DNA from: Arcuatula senhousia
Lineage: Eukaryota > Mollusca > Bivalvia > Mytilida > Mytilidae
Length of the DNA: 64,000 bases
Assembly (NCBI GenBank): GCA_963971305.1
Contig: OZ020313.1
Span: 57,608,203-57,672,202 of the forward strand
Direction of reading: 5' to 3'
Under the pieces are notes generated by a model that was not told where the DNA came from, searched no databases, and worked only from the letters and a program-made list of their open reading frames with translations. The position numbers and the translations under genes were made by a program. Each line of letters opens with the position of its first letter. The first letter of the stretch is position 1. Positions 33,901 to 44,689 of the stretch are shown here, one piece after another.

Positions 33901-34210
33901 GTGGTAAATGGGGGATCTCAACACGAAAACAAGTGCTTCAAAAACGCTGAAAACGAAGCACGAGTAATAAAAATCGCCAAACATGAAACACAAGAAAAAT
34001 GAAGTCAGATAATCGAAAACACGAAATCAAGTGCCTCAAAAGGGCAGAAAACGAAACACGGGCAATAAAAATCTCAAAACACGAAACACGGGACAAAAAT
34101 GCAGACAAAAATGGAGAACGTACAGCCTCCCCAGCACAAAATTACAAGAAATAACTATCAAAATCACGAAAACACGTAAAATAAAAACGTAGAAAACGTA
34201 GCTTGAAAAT
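33901..34210 (+). repeat. AACACGAAA-rich direct repeat
   Basis: Two adjoining ~115-base copies share 'aacacgaaa-caagtgc', 'aaaacgaa-cacg-gcaataa' and 'aaatc-c-aaacacgaaacac'. Non-coding. Confidence 0.6.
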
Positions 34211-34967
34211 AACCATTTAACACCCTTTTCAATGATAGATACATAAATATAATATCAAAAAGTTTAAGTAAAAAACATAATAGTCAGTCTTTGGACAATT
34301 TTTATATTTTGACTTTTACCTTTGTGTGTTGGTTATCCTTTGAAGGCCGTATTCACATCTCATTATTATCTATTACCTGTCATTTGATAATTTTATTAAT
34401 TTTGGATAGACCTTTGAGAGGAAGGGGTGTTTATGAGAAAATATACATGTTACAACATGTCTGTGTTATGTTATCACCATTTGCAATATCTTTAGTAGTA
34501 CCTGTATTCTAATAGATTGTTTTCTGAGTTACTTGGCTATTAAACCCCGGCGACCTAATGATCAACATATAAACTGTAACTTTATCTTCAAACATCTATG
34601 TTACTAATGTGAATTAATACTTCAAATATCAGATGAATTTTATCTGATCTGTTCATTTATTTATTGCTCTGAAAATTTGTTATCTAAATTGACAATTTAA
34701 CAAACGCAGAATGAATGCACTCAAATATGTATTAAAAATTGATGGCAAAAATTGCATATAATTACACAGTACCAATTAAGAATTCATACTTGTTGTAATA
34801 TATAGCCAGTTCGTGAAAGCAAGTAAGTAGAACATTGCAATGTTTTTAGTATAGTTATCATCATGACAAAAGTGTCATAAAATTTATACTGTTTACATTG
34901 TGACATAGGCTAAGCAGATATATTCAATAGCAATATAGCTAATCTTTTGTACTTAAATGAGCAAAAC
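34211..34967. other. Non-coding interval
   Basis: AT-rich; nothing recognised. Confidence 0.5.
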
Positions 34968-35720
34968 AAGCAGTTGAAGTGTACTGGAGGTTAGAAAATA
35001 TATATTTTATATCTCCAAGTTGTAACCAACAGTTGAAGTTAACGGGAGATTAATTAAGATATACTTTATCTCAAGTTATAACGAACAGTTAAAGTAAACG
35101 GGAGGTCAGAGAAAACACATTTTATATCTCAATTTATAACAACTAGTTGAAGTAAACGAAGGTCAGATGAGACATATTCTATATCTCAAGTTATAACAAC
35201 TAATTGAAGTAAACGGGGGGTCAGAAAAGGCATATTTTATATCTCAATTCAAAACAACCAGTTGAAGTAAACGGGAGGTAAGAAAAGGCATATTTTATAT
35301 CTCAAGTTATAACAACCAGTTGAAGTAAACGGGAGGTCAGAAAAGGCATATTTTATATCTCAAGTTATAACACACAGTGGAAGTAAACGGGAGGTTAATT
35401 AAGACCTATTTTATATCTCAAGTTATAACAACCAGTTGAAGTAAACGGGGGGTCAGAAAATGCATATTTCATATCTCAAATTATAACACACTGTTGAAGT
35501 AAACAGGAGGTCAGAAAAGGCATATTTTATATCTCAAGTTATAACAACTAGTTGAAGTAAACGAAGGTCAGATGAGACATATTCTATATCTCAAGTTATA
35601 ACAACTAGTTGAAGTAAACGGGAGGTCAGAAAAAGGCATATTTTATATCTCAATTCAAAACAACCAGTTGAAGTAAACGGGTGGTCAGAAAAGGCATATT
35701 TTATATCTCAAGTTATAACA
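34968..35720 (+). repeat. ~60-bp minisatellite, about 12 copies
   Basis: The unit runs AGTTGAAGTAAACGGGAGGT / CAGAAAAGGCATATTTTATA / TCTCAAGTTATAACAACC. Variant units alternate ('gatgagacatattctatatc' versus 'gaaaaggcatattttatatc'; 'agttataac' versus 'attcaaaac'). The variants recur in blocks, which points to higher-order duplication. Non-coding. Confidence 0.9.
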
Positions 35721-36532
35721 CATTTACTGCCCTGAACATTTCTAACGACAGCTGACAAAATATTTTATATTGAAAAATTTGAAACACCCAAAAGTCCAGA
35801 CTTTGTACAGGTTTCCGAAAGGACTAATGGTTAAGATAACAATGGAATGCTTCTCTATTTATTCAATCTATCTCAAAATCAACGACTATTAGCAAAAACA
35901 ATAGAGTTTAACAACAACGAATGCTACCGCCGTTAAAAAGCATAAAATAAGGATTTGTTGTGTTTGGGGCTACTTTCAAATATTGAACAAAAATATTCAA
36001 CTGATATCCCCTACTTTCTTTATGTAAATAAAGGTAACAACAAAATTACCGAACTGGGATCATCAATCTCATATGTCCAAGAACAAACTATAAAACAAGA
36101 CAGAGACATACCAGATAAATTGATGATCGTACTGGTCCTGACTTGGTACAGACATATTTAAAATTGGTGGGTTGAACCAGGTTTTATTACGCCAAACCTC
36201 CTTCTTGTATTGCAATCTAAGGGTCTAGAAACACAAAACACAACCTAGTTGTGAGACACAATAGAGATAAAGAGGTCATCATCTCAGTGCAACAAACTGT
36301 CACAAAGGAATTGAAACAACCACTCATCATTTCATCTGACAAAATTTGGAATTTTGCAATCAGTGGCTGAACTTTTTTAAGAGACCGGATGAGACTATTT
36401 TCTTATAACCTTGGTCCAAAAGCCGATCACGGCGACAATGGTGTCGGGTAAAAAATAACTGAAAAATTAGTACAAGCTCTGTCATATCTTTACTTCTAAA
36501 AGGGTATTTTTGAATTTGTGAAAAAAGGATGT
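35721..36532. other. Non-coding interval
   Basis: Nothing recognised. Confidence 0.5.
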
Positions 36533-36715
36533 ACAATGAAGAACAACCAAATAAGTTAAAGGGGGTGTGGAACGAAGAACACCAAAATCATATAAAGGGG
36601 ATGAGCAATGAAGAACAACCAAATCAGTCAAAGAGGATGTGGAAAGAAGAACAACCAAATCAGTGAAAGAGGATGTGGAAGGAAAAACAACTAAATCAGT
36701 TAAAGAGGATATACA
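36533..36715 (+). repeat. ~37-bp minisatellite, left part
   Basis: Five or so units of AACCAAATCAGTGAAAGAGG / ATGTGGAAGGAAGAAC. The array resumes at 36,995 with the same unit after an insertion. The apparent short protein across it is repeat-derived. Confidence 0.8.
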
Positions 36716-36994
36716 AATGACAACAAAGTTCCAGACAATAAATTTTGCTACGCCTGACGCGCGTTTCGTCTATTCAAGACTCATCAGAGGCGCTCTACCA
36801 AAACTATTGAAAATGCCAAACACTGTATGAATATGAAGAGCATAGAACAGTATAACCAAAAATACCAAACTGGGGAACAAAATAATTACTAAGATATTCA
36901 ACCTATGTCTGGGGTAGGAAGAACCTTAGGGTTTATGCAATTTTGAAATTTAGACGGATAATTTAAAGCTTTGATGTATTCTCCATGTTGAAGG
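36716..36994. mobile_element. ~280-bp insertion within the minisatellite
   Basis: The repeated array is interrupted by unrelated sequence containing CTGACGCGCGTTTCGTCTAT, TCAAGACTCATCAGAGGCGC and a following A-rich part. From general memory, the GACGCGCGTTTCGTCT / AAGACTCATCAG words are typical of an abundant mussel repeat. It is most likely a SINE- or MITE-like insertion; its ends are approximate. Confidence 0.55.
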
Positions 36995-37072
36995 ATGTTG
37001 AAGGAAGAACAACTAAATCAGTGAAAGAGGATGTGGAAGGAAGAAAAACCAAATCAGTGAAAGAGGATGCAC
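36995..37072 (+). repeat. ~37-bp minisatellite, right part
   Basis: Two more units (AACTAAATCAGTGAAAGAGG, AACCAAATCAGTGAAAGAGG) continue the array of 36,533-36,715. Confidence 0.75.
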
Positions 37073-37514
37073 GATGCAAGGCCACCGAACTAAACCAAAA
37101 CACCTAAACTACAAACGTACACAATAACATATATTTTCTCATTCCTCCAAACCTGACCCTATTTGAAGGGTAATGGGCTTATATGGTTATTAATAAAACA
37201 AACAGTTAACAGATATGGAAAAGACACATTAACACGAGGGCGTAATTTTGAAATAAACATTGCAACATGCCATGGCCAATGTACGAAATTATGAGACTTT
37301 ATAAAGTGTCGGTACTGCTATGGCATCTTGTGCGTTCTGTTCGATTTGTGCTGCTGTTCTGATATTTAAAAGACAAGGCAAGAGTTATGTATTTTTGTTT
37401 TCAAATGTCCCTTATTTCAAATTAAGAAATGACAAAACACGACGAAATTAGTAAATTTTACACATTGTCCTTATAAAATCAGCACGGTCTAATAGCTTCC
37501 CAGGTTGTTGTCAT
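37073..37514. other. Non-coding interval
   Basis: Nothing recognised. Confidence 0.5.
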
Positions 37515-37605
37515 CACATAAGAAATTTTACGGAAGACATCATGTGCATGTATACAAATACGGGATTTCATTCTCTCAGAAGAGCACAGATGTTGGTTTG
37601 ACATA
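37515..37605 (+). pseudogene. Penelope-like RT, last ~30 codons
   Basis: 'aagaaattttacggaagaca' followed by 'tacgggatttcattctctca' and 'gcacagatgttggtttgac' are the terminal codons of the reverse transcriptase (KKFYGRHH, YGIS, STDVGLT then stop TAG). Only this end is present, leading into a subtype-B tail. Confidence 0.75.
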
Positions 37606-37890
37606 GAGTTTGGTAATGTCATCCTTTCCGGATTTGACCAACACTAAATCGATACTTGGCAACGTGACGGGTGTGCTATAGCAAGCAGGAACTGCGTGCT
37701 CTGGAATGAGTTCACTCTTGTTTAAACTTGATTTCACGTTCCTGAATGCGATTTTGTTGTTATTTATATGTGTGTGTTTGTTGTTGTATGGTTTGTTTCG
37801 TTATGATGATTTTTTATCTACCGATTTTGTCTTTGTCTTTTCGATTTTATGATGTTGATTACCCCTTTGGTACACATTTACTAGTTACAG
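37606..37890 (+). mobile_element. Penelope-like 3' tail, subtype B
   Basis: Tail following the terminal codons: 'ggatttgaccaacactaaat', 'gacgggtgtgctatagcaag', 'gagttcactcttgttt', then 'tgtctttgtcttttcgattt' and 'cccctttggtacacattt'. It links subtype B to the same coding family as subtype A. Confidence 0.8.
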
Positions 37891-38302
37891 TCTTCTACGT
37901 TTAAACTATATCACCTTCAAGAGATTTTTCAAAATCAAAATCATGTTCAACAAGGTAATCTCTGAGCTTATGATCATAAGTGATAATTCAGATCCAATAC
38001 CTTGCGTAAAACTTAAGTACTTGGTTATATCAAAAAAGATGACAAAGGAGCATAAAATCACTTTATATCATATGGATGCTATTGGACAAAGCTATGGACA
38101 AAATATTAGACCTTTACCTCATGTTGTTGTCAACAATTGGGATCGAAATATTACTTGTTATATTCATTATGTGTAATCATTTGAGTAATCGGTTAAGCGG
38201 AAGTAGTATACCTATAGCTAGGAGCAGAAAATTCCTAAACACTTATAGTATCATATGGTACCTTATTACAATATAAAGCTTTACTAGTATGTATAATACC
38301 AC
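37891..38302. other. Non-coding interval
   Basis: Short overlapping open frames exist without recognisable protein features. Confidence 0.45.
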
Positions 38303-38411
38303 TGGGCCCAGTTTCATAAAGCAATCGCTAATTAACGTGCTCGTTATCCTATACAAATTAAATGGGCTTACGTGCACGTTAGGCTAACGATCGCTTTATG
38401 AAACGGCACTC
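38303..38411. mobile_element. ~109-bp palindromic MITE
   Basis: The arms are GGGCCCAGTTTCATAAAGC with AATCGCTAA, and TTAGGCTAACGATCGCTTTA with TGAAACGGCACTC. Inner arms AACGTGC and GCACGTT also pair, so nearly the whole element can form one hairpin. Non-coding. Confidence 0.75.
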
Positions 38412-38504
38412 AGACCTCTACGTCATGTCTTTGCTTAGAAAACTGCGACACATAATGACTGTATGCCCATTATGATTATGGGCAAATCTATAATATAGAG
38501 CAAT

Positions 38505-40166
38505 ATGCAATGTGTCAGGTCTTTGCGTCTTGAAGTTACTTTCAAACTTGTGGCTAAAGGACCTAAATATCGTGAGCCAAGACGAATCAACTGGAGCTAT
38601 AATTTCAAATTAATTATGGATTCAGTTGAGGACTATGCCAGAAAATGGGCCAAAAAAGAACAGGAGAAAGAATGTGACGTTTTGTCAGAATGGGTAAAAG
38701 CTGTGAGGTCATTGGTTTTGAAAAGAATCAATTCTTTGAAAGGCTCAATGAGCACTAAGGCAACATCCATTTTCAGCAACGCTGATGTTGCCAAAACATT
38801 GTCCACCTTACATGACAAATATGTTGTTGTACCTGCAGACAAAGCACCAAATAACATCATTTTTGTGTGCAAAAAACACTATAGAGACTGTTTGACAGCT
38901 GAATTGGGGGTTGGTTGTACCAGCAACAGCACCACATACACGGCTACAACACTGTCTAAGGAGGAAATCATTGACAATCACAAATCTGTCATTTCCTCCT
39001 TCGGCCTTTCTGTTGGTGGCAGTAATGGTGACATTCCATCCCTGTATTGGATTCCCAAATTACATAAAAATCCATACAAACAGCGCTTCATTGCAGGGTC
39101 ATCCAAATGTACAACTAAACCTCTTTCAGTTTTGTTGACTTCAATACTTACGGCAGTAAAATCCGGCCTCCAGAAATATTACGATTGTTGTTATTCTAGA
39201 AATGGTGTCAATCAAATGTGGATCCTGAAGAACTCGAAAGAACTGATGGAGATACTTAACTCTAAATCAGTTTCATCTTGTAACAGCATCAAAACATTCG
39301 ATTTCTCCACACTTTACACTTCTATTCCACATGAAAAACTGAAATCGCGATTGGCACAGCTGATTAAACGCAGCTTTTTCAAAAAGAATGGAAAACGCAG
39401 GTACAAATTTCTTGTAGTCGATTATACCAAGACTTACTTTGTCATCAATGAGTCCAAGAAAAAGAACAAATTTACAGAAGACCAAATAATCGACATGCTC
39501 AACTTTCTTATTGACAACATATTTGTTCAGTTTGGTGGACGTGTTTTTCAGCAAACAATAGGGATTCCAATGGGCACTAATTGTGCACCTTTGCTTGCTG
39601 ATTTGTTTCTTCATTCACATGAAGCAGACTTCTTGCAATCTCTTCTAGACAAAAAAGACCGTAGACTAGCTCTCTCTTTCAACCTCACGTTCCGTTATAT
39701 TGATGATGTCCTTTCACTAAACAATTCTCGATTTGGTGACTTTCTCCATCTCATATATCCACAGGAGCTTGAGATAAAGGACACAACGGATTCTAGGAAG
39801 TCTGCTTCATATTTAGATCTACATCTCGAAATTGACTCTCAAGGAAGACTTTCAACAAGGCTCTATGACAAACGTGATGACTTCAACTTTCCAATCGTCA
39901 ACTTCCCCTTCTTGTGTAGCAATATTCCGTCAGCTCCAGCTTATGGAGTTTACGTATCTCAATTGATTCGTTACTCCAGAGCGTGCGGGACTTACATCGA
40001 TTTCCTTAGCAGAGCGACACGTCTGACACAAAAATTGCTCACACAGGGTTATGTTGCTCCTCGGTTGCTGTCTTCACTCAAGAAATTTTACGGAAGACAT
40101 CATGCACTTATAGACAAATATGGGATTTCGATCTCTCAGATGAGTGCAGATGTTGGTTTGTCATAG
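38505..40166 (+). CDS. Penelope-like (probable Naiad-type) reverse transcriptase, 5'-truncated copy
   Basis: 553 codons open to the stop at 40,166. RT motifs in order: VVVPADKAPNNIIF near 107-120; the fingers block SLYWIPKLHKNPYKQRF at 179-195; motif A FDFSTLYTSIP with D266; motif B TIGIPMGTNCAPLLADLF at 351-368; catalytic YIDD at 398-401; and SASYLDLHLEI. These are Penelope-like rather than LINE or LTR motifs. There is no C-terminal GIY-YIG endonuclease. Between motifs A and B lies an extra basic stretch (about 290-335, KKNGKRRYKFLVVDYTKT and following), in the place of the insertion-in-fingers domain shared by telomerase and Naiad PLEs. Naiads carry GIY-YIG at the N-terminus, so this copy is probably missing that part. 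The ATG at 38,505 may simply be the first available one. The protein would copy its RNA at a nicked or free DNA end. At least four decayed relatives in the window share its C-terminus. Confidence 0.82.
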   Translation: MQCVRSLRLEVTFKLVAKGPKYREPRRINWSYNFKLIMDSVEDYARKWAKKEQEKECDVLSEWVKAVRSLVLKRINSLKGSMSTKATSIFSNADVAKTLSTLHDKYVVVPADKAPNNIIFVCKKHYRDCLTAELGVGCTSNSTTYTATTLSKEEIIDNHKSVISSFGLSVGGSNGDIPSLYWIPKLHKNPYKQRFIAGSSKCTTKPLSVLLTSILTAVKSGLQKYYDCCYSRNGVNQMWILKNSKELMEILNSKSVSSCNSIKTFDFSTLYTSIPHEKLKSRLAQLIKRSFFKKNGKRRYKFLVVDYTKTYFVINESKKKNKFTEDQIIDMLNFLIDNIFVQFGGRVFQQTIGIPMGTNCAPLLADLFLHSHEADFLQSLLDKKDRRLALSFNLTFRYIDDVLSLNNSRFGDFLHLIYPQELEIKDTTDSRKSASYLDLHLEIDSQGRLSTRLYDKRDDFNFPIVNFPFLCSNIPSAPAYGVYVSQLIRYSRACGTYIDFLSRATRLTQKLLTQGYVAPRLLSSLKKFYGRHHALIDKYGISISQMSADVGLS

Positions 40167-40447
40167 GGTGTTGTTTTGTCTTCCTTTACTGGATTTGACA
40201 CGCTGAATGGACTATTGGCAACGCGACGGGTGTGCTATAGCAAGCAGGAACTGCTTACTCTTCCGGAGCACCTGAGTTCACTCTTGTTTCGACTGGAGTT
40301 CGCGTTGTTGATTGATATTCAGTTGTTTTGTGTTTCCATGTTTTACGTGTTGTCTGTTTTTGTCCCGTTCTTGTTTGTGTTTACTGGTTTAGTCTCTGCC
40401 CTTTCGGACTTTTGACATTCGGATACCCCATTCGTACCTCTGCTTCT
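40167..40447 (+). mobile_element. Penelope-like 3' tail, subtype A (reference copy)
   Basis: The 280 bases after the stop that recur around the window. Landmarks: 'ttactggatttgacacgctg', 'gacgggtgtgctatagcaag', 'cctgagttcactcttgtttc', 'gttgattgatattcagttg', 'ccgttcttgtttgtgttta', 'ctgccctttcggacttttg' and an end near 'gtacctctgcttct'. Confidence 0.85.
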
Positions 40448-40614
40448 TGTAAATCGTAACACTCTCCCTACATAAATAGGAAGTAGGTGACTTAAAAGCA
40501 TAAAATACTGGACACTTTATTAAGTATGAACCAATATGCGAAAATCAGCGTGTAAGTACTTGCTCAGAATGCTACAACATAATTATTTTTTACGGACACA
40601 CAAACGAACACACG

Positions 40615-40680
40615 AACAGACGAATACCTTTTAGGACAAGGTAATACAGTATATCCCCTCCTCTTTAAAACGGGGTTATA
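40615..40680 (-). repeat. Dispersed repeat, reverse-oriented relative of 6,555-6,720
   Basis: 'cacacgaacagacgaatacc' and 'cagtatatcccctcctcttt' are the complements of the landmarks seen at 6,555-6,620. Confidence 0.45.
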
Positions 40681-40904
40681 AAAAATCAGAATCAATGTTA
40701 TAATTACATTTTCAAATGATAAAAACATTATGGGGAACATAAAGCAATTGAAGACAAATTTTATTTTAAGACCATCGTAGGACCAACTCCAGTCCTCAGA
40801 TACATTAGTTGACGAAGCTGTGGGCTTAAAATATTATTACATGTACAGAGATCTTAATAGATAGTTTTTACGTTATACAGATGCATCCAGACATAACCTG
40901 TATA

Positions 40905-41106
40905 AAAGTTAACTTTAGGCAGTCATTTAGGTTGCTTTTCTTGTTAACTCAAGTTAACCTCAGTCCATTATATAGTTAACTAAAGTTAACTTTAGCCTTG
41001 ACGAAGCAGTCTACGGTGCGGACAACTTTTTTCCATGACAAGGACATCTTAGAGCAGACCAAAGTTAACTTTAGGTCAGAGCAGTCCAAAGTTAACTTTA
41101 GGGAGA
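40905..41106. repeat. Cluster of AAAGTTAACTTT palindromes, left part
   Basis: The palindrome AAAGTTAACTTT or close variants occur at least five times within 200 bases, often followed by AGG and near 'gagcag(a/t)cc'. It resumes at 41,876. The array is interrupted by a minus-strand Penelope-like fragment. Confidence 0.65.
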
Positions 41107-41422
41107 AGCAAAGGTGTACCAAAGGGGTAATCAGTATCATAAAACCGTGAAGACAAAGACAAAACCGGCAGACAAAAAATCATCACAACAAAACAAACCA
41201 CATAACAACATAAAACACACACACATAACAACAAAACCGCATTCAGCAACGCGAACTCAAGTCGAAACGAAAGTGAACTCAGGTGCTCCGGAAGAGTAAG
41301 CAGTTCCTGCTTGCTATAGCACACCCGTCACGTTGCCAAAGATCGATTAAGTGTTGGTCAAATCCGGAAAGGATGACATTACAAAACTCTATGTCAAACC
41401 AACATCTGTGCTCATCTGAGAG
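41107..41422 (-). mobile_element. Penelope-like 3' end, subtype B, minus strand
   Basis: On the minus strand it starts with the last codons of the RT (TCAGATGAGCACAGATGTTG, then GTTTGACATAG at 41,390-41,420). The whole subtype-B tail follows down to 'accaaaggggtaatcagtat' at 41,117. It is very similar to 18,718-18,880 and appears inserted into the GTTAAC repeat cluster. Confidence 0.85.
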
Positions 41423-41459
41423 GGAGGGAACTTAGGTCGAAGCAGACCAAATATAGATT

Positions 41460-41875
41460 TAGGTCAATCAGAATGTATTTTTTTTAATTTTTCAAATTAA
41501 TTCAAATTAATTTGAAATTTGTTCAAAATTAGTAATTAAATGTGGTTTGCTAATCATCCTGCCGAGTTATATTATTTTAAAAAAAAATAAATTTTTAAAT
41601 CAGATAACATTTTTAAGATAAATACATGGCGTAAATAGATAAATATTATAAATATTAGTTCATATAAAAAAATTGAAAACAAATCAACTGTGCTAATATG
41701 AATGAGTAATTTAAATTAACATTTTAGAATAAATACAATTAGTTATTTTTCAACAAGTTACCATTCTTTATGATAAATAAAATAACAATTTTAATCAAAG
41801 AAAATAATTATATAAAAAAAATAATAATATATATAAAAATATATACAGTTTTACTCCAATTAATCAAATGGTAAT
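41460..41875. other. Very AT-rich stretch
   Basis: About 400 bases of mostly A and T, with 'aattaattcaaattaatttg' self-complementary words. No coding content. Confidence 0.6.
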
Positions 41876-42115
41876 GTAAAGTTAACTTTATGTCGCTCTT
41901 GGCGTCAGCGCGGTTTACTTTAGGTTGCTCTAGACTAAAGTTACCTATGGATTGGTGTTAGGCTAAAGTTAACTAGTGGAGCGGTCAAGAAGAGCAGACC
42001 ATGGACCAAGCTTGCTGTTGCAGTTAAATTTAGACCGATCCAGGGTCTGCCTAATGCAAACTAAATAGCAGACCGTAGTTAACTTTAGGCAGTCAAAAAA
42101 ATTACTTTTCTAGTT
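41876..42115. repeat. Cluster of AAAGTTAACTTT palindromes, right part
   Basis: It continues the 40,905 cluster: 'taaagttaactttatgtcgc', 'ttactttaggttgctctaga', 'ctaaagttaactagtgg', 'agcagaccgtagttaacttt'. Units are degenerate, with spacing 30-60 bases. Confidence 0.55.
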
Positions 42116-44221
42116 AACTTGGCATACAGGTTTTGTCTGGTCGTATCTGTACTTCTAGAAAAATCTTTCTTGTTTTAATGTGTTTTCATTCATAATAGGC
42201 CTGTCTTGTTATGTTTATAAGCTAGCTTAGTTCCCCCAAAGGTGAGAACATAAACCTATTCTGATCCTTTTAAGAAAGCTTTTTCACGAGGCAAAGTTTT
42301 CATAGAAATCCGTCTCATAAAACGCTTTCAAATCATAACGCTACCAATATCATTGATTACGAGGAAAAATTTCAAAATAGAATATCAGGATTTTAATATT
42401 TAATAAGATTCTTAATGCAAATCTTTCGGCTCTTAGTGATGTTAATGGGATATGTGATAAGATGAAACACATTTCTAATCAATAAGGCTTGAAAAAACAT
42501 AAATACGTCTTTTTATTGTGGTATTAGATTAATAACTTAGTGCATATAAAGCTTTGAGAATGCCAAGAATAAAAATATTTTACGACCAAAATCATCAATA
42601 AAGGATGTTAATAAGCGAAAAAAGGACAGCTAACGGCTATTTTCTTGTATAATTCTTTTAAACTCAAATTTATACTGTCTGCAGTCTTTGAGTCTTTTTA
42701 AGAGTCTTGAAAGAGACAATATACTCCAATGAAGTTTAGTCAGGGGAAAATTTAATCGAGCAACAGTCCCTTTTAATATTCTGAAGACCTTTCCTACATA
42801 TAAATTAGGTAGTTTTGTTAACGTTCAGGTTTTGATTGTTAACCTAACGTTGAAATGCCACATTTGATGTCACACGCTTCAACATGAAAATTTACATGAA
42901 CAACATTCACACTTAATGTAGGTTCTACGAAGAAATTTGGTTATTAAGGAACATACGGTGCTTGTTGTTGTCTTGTTCACATTCTTGGTTATAACTTTAA
43001 AACTGCTCTCATCGGGCAGTTAACCAAAATATATCAAGAGAAAAACTATTTAACAAAACATAGCTAAATAGAAAGTTGAAAGTGCACATTGTCATTCTAA
43101 AAATAAAACTTATGTATTGTATTTTAGACCAAGGCCAAATTAAGGATCATTAGGATAATTTTAACCATTTTTCAAGAAAATCGAAGTTTGTGCACAGCTC
43201 ATACGACATATTATCAGGATAAATAAAGTATAGCACATGTAGTAGGACTTAGATATTTGCATACCTTGTCATATTGACGCATTTGTTGTTGTTGAAGATA
43301 GCGCATTTTTTGTTCAAATATTTTGCGTTCAAAATGTATTTTGAATAAGGACAAAATATCCCTATTGTACCTCTCAAATGACCTATTAGTGATCATTTTC
43401 AGTCAGATTATAATTAAATATTGCATGAAATTTGAAGCCACGTAAAAAAAAACCGGTAAAAAATAGAACTTGAAAACAATAGAACTAACCATGGAACTAT
43501 TATCAAAAAAGTTATTAAGAATTTATTTTACCTAGGTGCTACGGTTTGTAATTATAAATGCAGATGTTGTTGTACACACACTGAAAAATCGATCTAAAAT
43601 TAGGACATTTTAAGGTGAATGTATAGGTGAACCTTTAAGTATAACAAGTAGCGATATTTTGTCACATTGAATGTTGCTGTGTAGCTAAACGACTGTTAAT
43701 CTCAATGTTTTTATTTTACATATGTACATGATAATGTCCCAACTTAAACACTAAGACCAAACTGTCAGAACTGTCCTCTAAACGAACTGTTCATTTACAT
43801 AAATTGTCTTAAATACATTTGATATCACTAACTCTCATCTTCATAACCTTAAATAAAACAACTCTAGTTTCAGACCTGTTTTACCTGACCTATGGTTCAA
43901 TGTATGTTCCTCGTTCTAATATGACCACTTAGTACTGGTCACATTATCCCAAGACACTGAAACATAAATACACAATTTAAGATCACAGCTTGCTATTTAG
44001 CGTTGTCGATTTTTAATTGGCGCTGTTTCATTGACTTTGAGCATGTGAACTTACCCCACATTTCTTTAATATATAAAAGTCGAGTTTTGTCTTTAAAAGA
44101 GCCACCAAGGAAGCTTTGCAGAAAAAAAAAGAAACACTTGCTGAATCTAAAACTAATAAAACATTACATACGGTGATAATTATTCCAAATAATACCTTTA
44201 CAGTGCCAGTAAACTTTTTTT
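42116..44221. other. Upstream region of iGluR-B, no exon assigned
   Basis: The 5' exons of iGluR-B (signal peptide and start of the amino-terminal domain) would be expected here or further upstream. A hydrophobic stretch is readable near 42,957-43,018 but has no in-frame ATG, so I do not call it. Sequence is AT-rich. Confidence 0.4.
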
Positions 44222-44689
44222 CAAAAAATGCAAAATATTGAACTACTGGATGATATGTCTTGTTTCTCTTAACAAAAAGGAAAATTGTTGAACTATTGAA
44301 TATCATGTGGTGTTTCTCTTTACAGAAAAGGAAATTGTTGAACTACTGGATGTCGTCCTGTCTTTTTTTTTTACATAAAGACAAACTGTTGAACTTCTAG
44401 GTGTCTTGCTTTGTTTTCTATTTACAGAAAGGGAAACTGTTGACTCATTTTTGATGTCATGTCTTACTGGAAGTTGTCTCTTGTTCCTTTTTAGAGAAAG
44501 GACAACTTTTGACTAGCTGGATGTCTTCTTTTGTTTATCTTTTATAGAAAGGGACACTGTTGAACTACTGGATGTACTGTCTTTTTCCAGAAAGGGAAAT
44601 TGTTGAATTACTGAATGTCATATCTTGTTTCTTTTTACAGAAAGGAAAACTGTGGAACTACTGAATGTTCTGTCTTGTTCTTTTTACAG
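44222..44689 (+). repeat. Array A: nine tandem copies of a 3' splice site plus exon head
   Basis: The unit is a T-rich tract ending in ACAG, followed by AAAGGGAAACTGTTGAACTA and CTGGATGTC(CT)TGTCTTG. Copies start near 44226, 44275, 44326, 44377, 44428, 44497, 44548, 44591 and 44641, then the coding copy at 44690. Spacing is mostly 49-51 bases. The AG is kept in six upstream copies (44326, 44428, 44497, 44548, 44591, 44641) and lost in three. The repeated exon part equals the first ~30 coding bases of the exon. Confidence 0.9.

Noticed and set aside
42957..43018. Hydrophobic stretch resembling a signal peptide upstream of iGluR-B
   Set aside because: No in-frame ATG and no clear donor; cannot be tied to the gene.
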